Source of the DNA: Imbricaverruca yamaguchii
Lineage: Eukaryota > Arthropoda > Thecostraca > Neoverrucidae
Assembly (NCBI GenBank): GCA_034440575.1
Contig: JAOTOL010000994.1
Location: 1 to 64,000 of the forward strand
Length of the DNA: 64,000 nucleotides
Direction of reading: 5' to 3'
Part shown: one piece after another, positions 21,294-32,196 of the stretch
Layout: the number at the start of each line of letters is the position of its first letter
Position numbering within the stretch: the first letter of the stretch is position 1
The notes under the pieces: model-generated
Seen by the model: the letters and a program-made list of their open reading frames with translations, nothing else
The model's database searches: none
What the model was told of the DNA's origin: nothing
Translations under genes and position numbers: made by a program

Positions 21294-21654
21294 GACGCGG
21301 CGGCGGAGGTCAGAACGTTTCTACGCCGAACTTCGTGTGCTGACGCGTCTATATAGCCACTATATGCTAATCAAAATGACACTTCTGGGTTTTTGCAGTT
21401 TAGGGGCTCTTCAACTGGTATATCACGCCCATCACGCCCATCGTACCCAATCGAGAAATTCCATGTATATATTCCATGTATATGTGTTTTAATCCTCACT
21501 GAAGTCCAAGTATCTGCTATATTTAAATACTAAAATAACAGTAGTCATTGCAACAAGTGCATATGATGTGACCAACAGAATAATGTTCGTGGTTTCCATA
21601 GATAATTCTCCTGTACCTACTGTACTTATAAGTGTTTGCATGTGGTGATAGACT

Positions 21655-22335
21655 CGTCAGTGAATACGTCACTGAGTGAGTGAGTGGCGAGTTAGTGAAT
21701 GAGCAGGTACCTGGGTGGGTGAGTGATTGTGCTGGTGGGTGATTACGGAGCGGATAAGTCGGCGAGTGCAGGCTATGTATGTGCAGTGTGATGCTGTATA
21801 GGGAACTGGTTTTATGAGGGCCATGAAGCCTCCATTGTGGTCAGTGGTGACTTTCAATGGATTTTGCAATTTTTCGTTCTGCCATGTCTACAAATCTAAG
21901 ATTGTGATGCTGAGCGTATTAGATGATGCAACGCTGAGCATCACAAGCCAACAGATTTGTAAAGACAGCAGAACTAAACAATTGCAGAATCCAATGAAAC
22001 TAGGAACAAACAGGCATCCATAAGCACAGTGGTAGCTTCATGGACCTTCCTAAAACCAATTCCCTGCATAGCATGATACTGCATGCTCACTTGCACTCGC
22101 CGACTTATTTACTTCGTAATGACTCACCAGCACGGGGTGGGTGATTACCCACCCCATCATTCGTCCAATGGGCGCTGAATGACCAACCATGGTCGATGCG
22201 CCCTAAAACCACAATCACACACACACACACACACACACATCATTCGTCCAGAAGTTCACTCACTTACCAGGTACGCACTCACCCACTAACTCGCCACTCA
22301 CACGTACACTTACTCGCTGACTTATTCACTCGCTC
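21655..22335. repeat. Foldback element: long imperfect inverted repeat
   Basis: Nearly the whole 680 bp folds on itself about a centre near 21922. The left arm GGCGAGTGCAGGCTATG...GGGAACTGGTTTTATGAGGG pairs with the right arm read backwards GGCGAGTGCAAGTGAGC...GGGAATTGGTTTTAGGAAGG. Near the centre TTGTGATGCTGAGCGT pairs with ACGCTGAGCATCACAA. Outer parts are GAGT/ACTC-rich. Arms are about 75-80% alike by eye. Micro-retroposon copy 3 (22155-22250) is inserted in the right arm. No coding. Confidence 0.8.
22155..22250 (+). mobile_element. Micro-retroposon copy 3, 13-bp TSD, (AC)n tail
   Basis: CATCATTCGTCCA occurs at 22155-22167 and 22238-22250. The 70-bp insert contains ATGGGCGCTGAATGACCAAC, then CATGGTCGATGCGCCC, TAAAACCACAATC and an (AC)n tail. 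GGGCGC/GCGCCC and GACCA/TGGTC make an imperfect hairpin. This is the best full-length copy. Confidence 0.9.
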
Positions 22336-22467
22336 GTTCACGCACACGCGAACACGAGTGCAGTAGATGATGACGGATCATGTATATGCAGGTATATAGT
22401 GTATATGGGAGATATATAGAGAAGTTGTCTAGAGAAGCCATGAACATTATTTATGTAAGGATCGGAT

Positions 22468-22656
22468 CCTATGTACTTGTTGAGTGGACGGGTAGCCTAG
22501 GGGTAAGTTGCTCGTCTCACAATCGAAAGGTTGTGGGTTCGAGTCTCACCTGTCGCTACTCTTCGCCCGCGACCAATCGGCGTGAGAGATTGGCGATGCT
22601 ACATGACTCAACGGTCGATGTGTCGTAAAACCAATGACCAACCTATGTACTTGTTG
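22468..22656 (+). mobile_element. tRNA-derived SINE (Val-like head) with 15-bp TSD
   Basis: Perfect duplications CCTATGTACTTGTTG at 22468-22482 and 22642-22656 flank a 159-bp body. The head has a pol III A box (GGTAGCCTAGGGGTAAG) and B box (GGTTCGAGTC); the CGTCTCACAATCGAAAGG region resembles tRNA-Val. A central block CGCGACCAATCGGCGTGAGA..TTGGCGATGCTACATGA is shared with the SINEs at 31533 and 35227. The tail CAACGGTCGATGTGTCGTAA plus AACC resembles the 3' hairpin module of the I-like LINE. Confidence 0.88.
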
Positions 22657-25570
22657 CCATGTCCATTGCTATGTTCGTACTTAAATACGGCCGATACTTG
22701 GACTTGACAATTAAAACCCTTTTGACAATATTGGTTGGCAACCTGATCCATAAAGCGTGTGCTACAATGCATGTGCTTAAGATGCATTTGTGTATGTACT
22801 CTGTCTCTGGAGAAGGGTCATGCTCGAAATATATCAGGCCAATTTGTGATTCTATTTTACTTAATATTAGCATTTTGTTACTTTGCGTAATCGTCCTTGT
22901 TTCAACAATGTTCAGTACAACCCTCCGCAGCATTATCAACTGTGATATTTTCTCCAAAATGTTTCCTTTTCTGAGCTGGACATCAGGTGTCCCTTTCCCC
23001 AGTGTATGCGCATGTAGTGAAATCATGTGATGGTTTGCTACATACCGCAAGCTTCATGAGCCCAGTTGCCAAGCATGCTGTTGCAATACATTGTTATATT
23101 GTTTTTAAACAGCTTGTGTTTTTAATCGACGTTTGGCGACGGTATTATTATCGACACAGTATAGCGAATTATGTGCAAATATTGTCTCAGCAACCACATT
23201 ATATGGTGGTCCCTTCACGAATTATTTGTGCCTCTCCATTGCTGTCATGCATTGGTACCTGAATCATTTTAAAAATCATCATTGGAAGTATAAATGTGTT
23301 ACCTGAAAGCAACATCCTTGTGATCAAGAATATGCTGCTGCAAATGACTGTTGATATACATCTCCAACTGAACCCATAAATTTCCGCTCCTGTCGGTCTG
23401 TCATAGCTCCGAGACACAAGGAAAAAAGGGGCGTTTGCCGATTTTTACATTCACTGTCGATTGCATGATTATCAATTCTACTGGGTTTTGATGGCCACGA
23501 CTGGGATGCACGGACCATGTCAGCCACACCTGACATGTGAAACGAGGGACGCGTTCCTGGAACCATTCAATTTGGCCCTGCGTCAACGTTCACTGGTAAG
23601 TATCGATATCGGACTTAAGGATCTCAGCTTTCCCACGCCTTCAAGATTCGTCGCGCCCATTTGCTTCCCATCACTTGAAAGATATGTGCTCTCAAATGTA
23701 TGGAAATTAGCCTCTGGAGGAAGAGCACGGATTGAGAGCCTGCTGGAACTTCGGGAGGGGGGGGGCTGTAGTGTCCTATGTTAAGAGCATGATCTATCCA
23801 GCGGGGAGGGGGGAAATCTCTCAAAATAGACTAATCGCTATCCGTTAGGCATGTCCCTGTGCTATACGCATCTCCGTCCATGGCACCGTACTTTACAGTG
23901 AAGGGGATGTCCGGGTGGGGGGCACCGTGGTCGGCAAGTTCCAATGAAAATAATGGTTCGGACGATGAATGCGCTCTATTAACCTTTCCGTTGCTGAACA
24001 CGGAACCCGCTCGATGTGCACTTGAGCACGAATTTGGCATGGAATGGGAGTGACAGGAATGTGTGAAGGTGATTTTGTTTATGCAATACCATAATTTGCA
24101 TACGTTAAGTTCACTAGGGTTCGGTAAGCTTCACAAAACATTTGGCGGTGCGCACCCCCTTAGTCGCCACGCCTATGATGACGCAGATGGGAAAGTTCGA
24201 TTTTGACCCTGTTAACTCCAGGCAAAGCCCATTAAGCCTCATATATTCAATATTAACAGCACGTGTGACATGTGCTGTACCCGCCCCAGAGAGGTGAATG
24301 CAGAGTGCACTGGGGCGAATGTGCCCACTCCCATGAAAATAGGTGGTGCCATTCCGGCCGGGAAAAGCGCTCCTGCAAGAAGGCTCGATGGCATTCTTTC
24401 CACTTTGAACGATTTTTCTTATCAGCCGAATTCCCCTTTCACAGCAAAAAGCATGCTCAGTATGCAACATTAACCCGCGCCGTCTCTCCGTCAGATCCTC
24501 ACACCGTCTCGGGGGGGGGGGGGATAGTGGCCCATCTGAAATCCAAACTAAGCGTCACACGAAAACGAAATATGTGTCATCGGGAAGTGCTCGACGAGTA
24601 GGGTCCTGATTCACCCCCAAAATAATCTCCCCCCCCCCCAAAGGTGACGTCACCAGGGGGCTAGACTTTCACGACTTTTCATGACTTACATTATGTTTTT
24701 AACTCTGGGGAGTTCATTTTTGGGATATATAAAAAACAAAATTTATTTGGAATTAGAAAGGGACAGCAAAATCGACCAGAGCCATACAATTGTTTGGCCC
24801 CCAAAAATGAAAAACTTTTTTTTTGAAATTTCAAAATTTTGAGTTTTCAAGTTTTCTTTGGTTTTCATTTTCCAATGGGTAGAGCAGACCGAGAAACGTT
24901 GTTGGAAGTCAACTTGCCCCAATAAAAATGCTTACTTTAGCCAGAATCTTCTATTTAAACTGCAATTTGCAAATGTGCAAAATTTATATGTAGTCAAAAA
25001 CGAAAAAAATGAAAAATTCCACTCATACGCTTTGTTGCATCCCTAAAGATAAGGAAACGCTGAAAGTTTCATTAAATTATTTGCATCCGTTAAAGCGTGA
25101 CTAGTTTAACTTTTTTTTAGGTGACCTAACTTGACTTGGACTACCTCGTTAACCCTAGATGACCTGATTTCAGAATTTTGAAAGAGCATGCCAAATTGAT
25201 GTTGGATAAGGTACGCTAAATTTGGGCGTGCTGCCGCGCGCCGTTCGTCTGCCATCCGCGAAAAAACCTGAGTGGGTGTTTGAAAACCCCCTGAAACGGG
25301 ACGGGTTAAGCATGCTCGACCCACTCCCGCTCAACGACGCCCCTTCAAGGACATGGCTCCTTCCCGATGACACTTCCTTGCTGTCCCTCGGCTCATTCTC
25401 CACCCATGTGTCAGCGCTCCTTCCCAGACATGCTACATTTCTCATTGCTTGAACCAAGACTCGAGATTTTTCACAAATCCAGGGGTGGATATCCTTATAT
25501 TCAGGAAATACTTCCACATTTTGTAGCCCGTATATTCACGCACATCTCTCGCATATCTCGCTGCAAAAAG
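22657..25570. other. No gene seen
   Basis: Several 60-130-residue open frames occur, but none has a motif or good codon pattern. There are G/C homopolymer runs at about 24511-24524 and 24630-24640 and A/T-rich tracts at 24780-24850. Confidence 0.45.
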
Positions 25571-26295
25571 GCTTAGACGAACTTGTGAAGTGATCCGAAG
25601 AATGGCAAATGAAATTTAATTTTGATAAGTGCAAAATCATGCATGTAGGTAAACAGCATATGAAGGCTCCATACCTGATGGGTGGCCAAGTGCTATCAGT
25701 GACTCAACAGGAGAAGGATTTAGGTGTTATTCTAAACACAAAACTGGGGCATCAGAACAGACCAAGGAAGCCAGGAAGAAGGCACTGAGAATGCTCGGGG
25801 CAATAAATATGAATGTATCATACAGAAGTGAGGAAGTGATCAGGAAGCTTTACTGTGCATACGTCAGGCCACATTTGGAATACTGCATCCAAGCTTGGTC
25901 TCCTAGCTATGAAAAAGATTGTTGGCTTTTAGAGAGAGTACAAAAGAGGGCTATAAAAATCGTTAATGGCATAAGCAACCTGGCATATGAGGAAAGATTG
26001 AAGAAATTGAATATGTTTTCACTTAGATATAGAAGGCTGAGAGGAGATCTCATCGAGGTCTTTAAATTTGTCCATGGTCTGGAGAGCAGCAGTAGCAGCA
26101 CATTGAACATCTTTAAAAACAGCATAGACAATCACTATAAGAATAAAGGGCTTGCTTTTCAGTATTACAGGGAGGGGTGATTGACAGATTTGGTGGGCAA
26201 CTAGTTCAGTGTACAGAGTGCAACCAAGAAGGGCCCTTGTGGCTCATAGTTCCACTCATTTTTTTATGTCTTTATGTCTTTATGTCTTTACACTG
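25571..26295 (+). pseudogene. CR1-like LINE 3' fragment (post-RT domain plus tail)
   Basis: Reads WQMKFNFDKCKIMHVGKQ, then KDLGVILNTKL, (frame shift) ASEQTKEARKKALRMLGAIN, KLYCAYVRPHLEYCIQAW, LLERVQKRAIKIVNGI, YEERLKKLNMFSLRYRRLRGDLIEVFKFVHGLE. This is the conserved region after the RT of CR1/L2-group LINEs, a different family from the 3.5-10.2 kb copy. Compared with the copy at 48361-49100 it lacks about 60 codons after HGLE and joins directly to SSSTLNIFKNS. It ends in a (TTTATGTC)n tail at 26264-26290. The 1-nt shift at 25755-25765 is also present in the 48-kb copy. Confidence 0.88.
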
Positions 26296-27649
26296 AATAA
26301 AGACCATGACAAATTATCATTAGTGCAAAAACTTGGGTCAGGACCCCCCCCCGATTCACCAGCGTGATCCCCAGGCACAATGCTTAAGAACTGTTGGGGA
26401 GGGGGTGCTCGAAAGGCTCATGGGATTTTTGCCAAAATAGAACTGCGCTTGACATACTCATGGCCTGTAGGGTTCCAGAGAAACAATCCCCTGTGCATAT
26501 CGACGTAACCGCTTTTTTACGTTTTCGCAGTTTTGCACTGATACCGACATTGTGTACAATTATGGGTGTTGCATTGCACACTTTAAATGTTTTTGATGTC
26601 TCATACTCAAAGTTGAGCTAATGGCTTAGTTACTTATGACTACATTTATAATTTGTTTTGATATGCATAATTTAAGAGCTATACACTGGATAGAGATAAT
26701 AATAACTATGTTATACACTGGTATTGTATGCCAGATCACATTGTAGGTAATGCTTTTAATTGAAATTGCAATGCGAAATGTTCATATATCACCATTCCTT
26801 ATCGAGAACATACACATGCTACATACAAATGAGATACTGTTAGAAAGGAGACGCGAAGACTTCATAAGCATGCATCAAGGAGCGGGATGTCGATACTTCT
26901 TGGAGAAGGATGTCGATTGAGTATTCAGAAAGTCATATTCCAACCCTATTTCACGAATATTTTATAACTGACACCAACGAACATGATTAATCAGAGGACA
27001 TTGTTTGCGATGTCTCTGTTTTTGTGGCAGCTGTATCCATTCCCCGATCTTGAACTCGCCCCATCACGACTTTGGCTTCTCCCCTCCATAATGTTAAGCA
27101 GCAAGGAAATACTTTCACCCATCGTCACCACCGTTCAGGTCTGCTGTGCTCCTATACCCCATCGAGGCCGGTGTGCTTTAGCCGGCATCTGATCGCTGAA
27201 GTATTTTTATTTAAGCCGGTGTGTGCTTGTTGGTGTGTGGAGTGAGGGGAGGAGGGCGACGATGATGGTGACGGTGACGATAACGATAGATCCGAGACCT
27301 CTGTATGATACTGCAGTCGCATGCTATTACTCAGAGCTATTATGCTGACATGTACTGTGCACTGCTCTTTTAATTATGCGACTTGATCAGTTATGGGACG
27401 ATTTTCCCTGTTGGTGAGGGTGCTGAATACACATAAACATACACATCGTGGAATACAAACTCAGAATTTCTGAGATCTCAAAATATAGTGGGCGAAATCC
27501 GATTTTTTTTATGGGGGAGGGGGGGTTTGGTGCGTTGCCACTTCGACCCCCCCCCAATGTTTTTCAAATATCGATACCCCTACCACAGCACCTTATTTTT
27601 GTATCCATATGTGTTAATTTAGAAGTATTGCCTTAACACGCGTCCTAGA
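26296..27649. other. No gene seen
   Basis: Nothing recognised. G and C runs at 26341-26352, 27512-27526 and 27547-27556; GGGCGAAATCCG at 27490 is the opening motif of the tandem unit that follows. Confidence 0.45.
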
Positions 27650-28350
27650 GGGGGGGGGGCGAAATCCGCCCACCCCTCCTGTTTTTCGTAGATAACTCCA
27701 GATTTTACCGGCCGATATACGTCATTGTTTGTGTACCTACTTAGAAATGAACGGTACGTCGTTTAAAGTAAGAAAAACGAAAATCCACCGAAAATGTTTA
27801 GAGTTAGGGGTCGGTAAACTCAAAACATTTTATCAGAGCCAGACCACAAATATCGGCGCTGATGCGCTTCCATTATATCGGCAAAAAGGAAGTGTTCTTG
27901 GCAACACTAGCGACTTGTTTGATGTATATTGCTATGCTACATTGTTCCAAAGTCATGTCAGGTTACCGAGGTCAAGTCAGGTCAAGTTCATGACAGGTTA
28001 CCACACGCCCTGGAGGGGAGGATAGCGAAATCCGTCCACCCCACCGATTTTTCGTACATAACTCCATATTGTACTGGCCGATATGCGCCATTTTTTCCGT
28101 ACCTGCTTAGAAATGACCGGCACATTGTTTAAGTCAAGAAACATTAAAATCGGCCGAAAAGTTGTTAAGTTATGGGCCATTAAAGTGTTTTAAAAAATTG
28201 CAGCGCCAGACCACAAAAATCTGCGCTTATGCGCTTCCCGTATATTGGCAAAAGGGAAGTGTTCTTGAATAGCGGCTTGTTTGATGCATAATGTTCTGCT
28301 ATATGATTTAAAAGTCATGTTAGGTCGCCGAGGTTATCATGACAGGCTAA
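27650..28350 (+). repeat. Tandem duplication, two units of about 350 bp
   Basis: Unit 1 (27650-28005) and unit 2 (28015-28350) both begin GCGAAATCCG.CCACCCC, continue TTTTTCGTA.ATAACTCCA.ATT and GGCCGATAT.CG.CATT, and end with GGAAGTGTTCTTG...CATGTTAGGT-type sequence. They are about 75-80% alike by eye. The opening motif recurs at 28888. No coding. Confidence 0.75.
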
Positions 28351-29649
28351 TGGAACCAAGCATGGTCAACTGGAATGTTGTCGTACATGGAAATGACTGG
28401 CATGCGATTGACGTCACTTTGCATGTTACTCCCTACACATCCTACTGTTTGTCATTGTGTGCTTAAGTGTTTCTATACTTTCTTCATGTATTTCACTCCT
28501 TTCTTTGCGAAGCCGATTGTGCCGAGCCGCCTAACGGAGCAGTCAGGTGGGCAGCCCGGTTCTGGAAACTGGAGCAGATAATAACCTGATACAGTGTTCC
28601 TATATAGGTGACCTGAGGTCAAATGACGGATCTGACACATGTACTGCATCATTAGTAATGTCCAAAACATCATTAATGCCAATTTTGGAACATTTAAACA
28701 CAATCACAGCGATCCATACCAATGACAAGCCAAGCCGCGCAAAACCAGAAAATGTTTCTGTTTTGACCTCATTTGACCTTGAAGGTATTGACCTGAGGTC
28801 GCGAAATTTGCACACAATAGAGTTAACTATCGTGCCCATCCACCCTGCGAATTTCGTCGCTCTTAATGGGAGCCGAGATCTTATGGGGGCGGAATCCGCC
28901 CCCCCCTCCAGTGCGCGTAATTTTCAGAGGCCCTCCAGGGCGCGTGTTAATAAGCGGTTTCACGCGTGCACTAGCGGGAAGTAATCGTCATGACATCCCA
29001 ATGGCGTAGTCAGACCATATTAATTACATTATTCTTTAAACTTGTAAACTGCAGATTGGACTAATTTAATGTGTGAATAAAGAAATAAGAGGACGTTCAG
29101 TTCATAATACGGCAAGTTTTTCGACTATCAATAACTTGATTATGCACAAACCCTGAAAATATACACCTACATCCGCGCCTGGGACGTCGCTAGTCGGACA
29201 ACTGGAAGTCGGACCACACGAGCCTGATTTCGAAAACAAAGATGTTCAGAGACGGAGTTCATTTGGGTACCCCTCACAATTCAGTGCCCTGTTCACGGGG
29301 CTTGCGGCTGTCTGCGGGCGCCGAGTCTCTCGCGGTCAAAGGGGTGGAGCTTGTCCGTGGCCAATCAGCAGTGAGCAGAACCGGCCCCTGTCAATGTCTA
29401 TTGGCAGCCGGGGACGTCATCTGGGCGCTGATTTGGGTTCAGCAGATTATCACGACAGCAAGAAATGGTACTTTTCCGCGTACGTTCCTGACTAACAAGT
29501 ATACGTGAGTGGTGCAAATTATACGTCATCTGAAAGCTTGTTTCATGGTATTTCGATAATCATGGGAGACTTTCACATGAATATGTTAGTTATTGTGTAA
29601 AATGGTGTTATTTAGACCCATGTCATATCCATCGACACTATTTAACTTA
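28351..29649. other. No gene seen
   Basis: Open frames at 28547-28984 and 29242-29508 lack family motifs. Short TGACCTGAGGTC-type words recur at 28608 and 28790. Confidence 0.45.
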
Positions 29650-29760
29650 AGCGGGCCGAGCGGCTCGGTGTTGGTAGCGCAGTTGGTAGCGCGTCGGTTT
29701 GCCAACTCGGAGGTAGCTGGTTCGAGCCTGGAGGCCGGCAGCTTTTTGTGCGCGTCGTGG
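29650..29760 (+). mobile_element. tRNA-like SINE head
   Basis: GGTGTTGGTAGCGCAGTTGG (A box) and GGTTCGAGCCTG (B box) are spaced as in a tRNA, but the anticodon arm does not pair cleanly. It reads as a tRNA-derived retroposon head, not a functional tRNA gene. The 3' limit is unclear. Confidence 0.55.
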
Positions 29761-30875
29761 CAAGTCCTTCTAATAAGTGACAGTGAATTAAGACACTGTT
29801 CACATGGAACGATCTTTTTCATAAAGAGAAGGGAAATAGGCAGATATTCTGCAAGGCTGGGGTTCTGCCACCTTCAATTTATAGTTTGGCACTTCTTCTA
29901 ATCAGCCAGGCATAGGAAGCACGGAACATGTCACCGCTTATGGCAGTGTCCAGGCCCACAGTCCCTTCCTGACACGGGCGGCGGACCATCGGGGATGGGA
30001 CAGGAGACAGGACCCCCTGAATTTAATCATGTGTGGCACTACGGCAGTGTATTGCAAATATTGAGCTAAAAACTAACGGTTCCCCTTTCCCCTCCCACCA
30101 GTACAGCCGACCAACATTAGTCCCTGCTCCTCGAGGTGTGCATATAATAACAATACATGATTATCAAGGTGACAAAACCAACAATTATGCATGCTGCCGA
30201 ACAGTCAAATGACTGGACCCGAGGTGGAGTCAGAGCGATGCCAGTTCTAAGCTCGGCTCCACGCCTTTTACGATACACGGCGAACACACGCCACCAGGAC
30301 TGCGACAAGCATTGCTTTGACAGGAGCAGACGTTTATTAAAATATTTCGGTGACAATCCTGAACTTTTTGCAGTGCCGGCGCAAAATAAAAAATCACGCT
30401 TTTCGTACCATGAACGCTCGATTTCGATTCGGCAACAACTGTGTGGAACCCGTAAGCGCTAAGACGGATTTTAGATGCCCGCATGAGGATTTCGGTTCGA
30501 TTATCATGCATTGTCAAAGGCTTTACGAGGAACTTGGCAAGATTGGGGAAGCAACCCCGTTCATTCCCCACCGTAGCTTTGCCCATGTTCGCACACCGTT
30601 ATTCGGCACTTTCAGTCGAAATGAATTGGCTGCGTCGCTGACGCCATGTGAATCAAACTTCTGTCATGCATGCAATAATGCAGGGGTAACAGCAATTTCT
30701 ATGCCAGACCAGCTGGGAAGCAACTTTAATAACAACTTAAGTTGTGATTAGAATGGACAATTGCCACGTAATACCATACATCTTTTTAATTAAATGTGTT
30801 CTATTTTTAACTAAAGAAAATATTTTCCTTTTAAAATATCATTTCTTTATTCGCGTCGTGCAACCTGAAATGCCA
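29761..30875. other. No gene seen
   Basis: A 133-residue open frame (30350-30751, plus) has no recognisable domain. Otherwise featureless. Confidence 0.4.
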
Positions 30876-31205
30876 CCCCGGTAGCTCAGTTGGTTAGAGC
30901 GCTGGCTTGTGCTGGTCTCCTCTGTCCTGGCAACACAGGGTTCGGGTCGCTTCGCGCGCTCGCGTTTAGCTCCCGGCTGGGAATGTGAGTTGACAGCCGG
31001 CCCGATAAGGCCGGAGACGAGCTACCGGGCGGCCGTGTCGGTGTATTGACGGCACGTTAAACTTTCGATCAAAATTCTGCCGTTGAAAAGGAATTCGTGG
31101 ATCGGGTGGTTGGGCGAGGGTTCACGCAACAAGCTCTGCTTAGCAATAGAACCCTGGTTCCTAAAGCCACCCCAGCAACAACTGGGAGGAAATTTTAAAT
31201 GAATG
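30876..31205 (+). mobile_element. tRNA-derived SINE, about 330 bp
   Basis: The head CCCCGGTAGCTCAGTTGGTT plus AGAGCGCTGGCTTGTG is a good tRNA 5' half; GGGTTCGGGTC is the B box, but about 20 extra nucleotides lie in the anticodon region. The body includes GGCCGGAGACGAGCTACCGG, GACGGCACGTTAAACTTTC and a 3' AATTTTAAATGAATGAAAAA. No clear target duplication was found. Confidence 0.65.
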
Positions 31206-31532
31206 AAAAATCACGCATTTTGCAGTACAGCACGACATAAATACGGCAACAAAAGTTGTTTATCAATCAGACTTTAATACGAGGAGCATGCATCTGGAGA
31301 AGACGAGACTGCCAAGATTGAGGAAGGCCCTCACTCCCACTGCCGATTGTTTCTCGGTTGTGTACTCTGTGGTGGAAGTGAATGTGCATTTTGGGCGCAT
31401 GGACTGCCTTCGTCATTTTGCGCACATGAATATATATCTTCCGGCGCCCAATAGAGTGCGTATTAAAACGATATATTGAGGCAGCACAACGCAAGACATA
31501 TATTGGGAGAAGCAAACACATGAAGCAGAAAA

Positions 31533-31712
31533 AGAACCTTGGGTTCCTTTACGACGCAATTAACTGCTAGGCCATATAGCGTCGCCAACTTCTCAAACCG
31601 ATTGGTCGCGGGTGGACTCGGTAATTCCGCTGGTTGCCGGACTCGAAACCATAGTCTTGCGGTCAAGAACCCAACACCCTACGGACTAAGCTACCGCGGC
31701 TCCACCAAACGC
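31533..31712 (-). mobile_element. tRNA-derived SINE, different head, shared core
   Basis: On the minus strand: GGAGCCGCGGTAGCTTAGTC (A box), TTCTTGACCGCAAGA (anticodon arm), GGTTTCGAGTCC (B box), then CGCGACCAATCGG..TGAGAAGTTGGCGACGCTATATGG and GCGTCGTAAAGGAACCCAAG. The middle block matches the 22.5-kb and 35.3-kb SINEs although the tRNA heads differ. Confidence 0.75.
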
Positions 31713-32196
31713 GTGACATAAGAGGTTATCGGTAGCAGGTGCAGATAAGCCACGGTACTTAATGAGATTGCATTGCGGCAATGCATTACAATACCTAACA
31801 TTACAGTACATACATATCTGGCACCTTATAAAATCGGACGAACTGGCAAGAATAGATGGAACATCCTCATCGTGACATCTGTGGCTGAGAACAACTCGAC
31901 ATGCATACATACACAGACTACTCACGAGCACCGTAGTGGGACGATGAGTACGTGTAAACCTACAGGCTACGCTCTACCGACTTGACAAACACAGGCACAT
32001 ATCAGTTGTTGAGCTTGACATACACTCTGTGCAACTGCAACACGTACGTCTAGTCTCGTGTAATATTTGTGTAGAAAGTCCTGATATGCTGCTATATGAT
32101 CAACGGCAGATGATGCACCAATACGTCCAAACAATGAGAGATTCAAACACTGATCTGAATGTGAAGTATCGCCCAAGTGCGATCCATACTTCACAG

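Noticed and set aside
29650..31000. Functional tRNA genes
   Set aside because: A and B boxes are present, but anticodon arms do not pair or contain extra bases, and long non-tRNA bodies follow; they are SINE heads.
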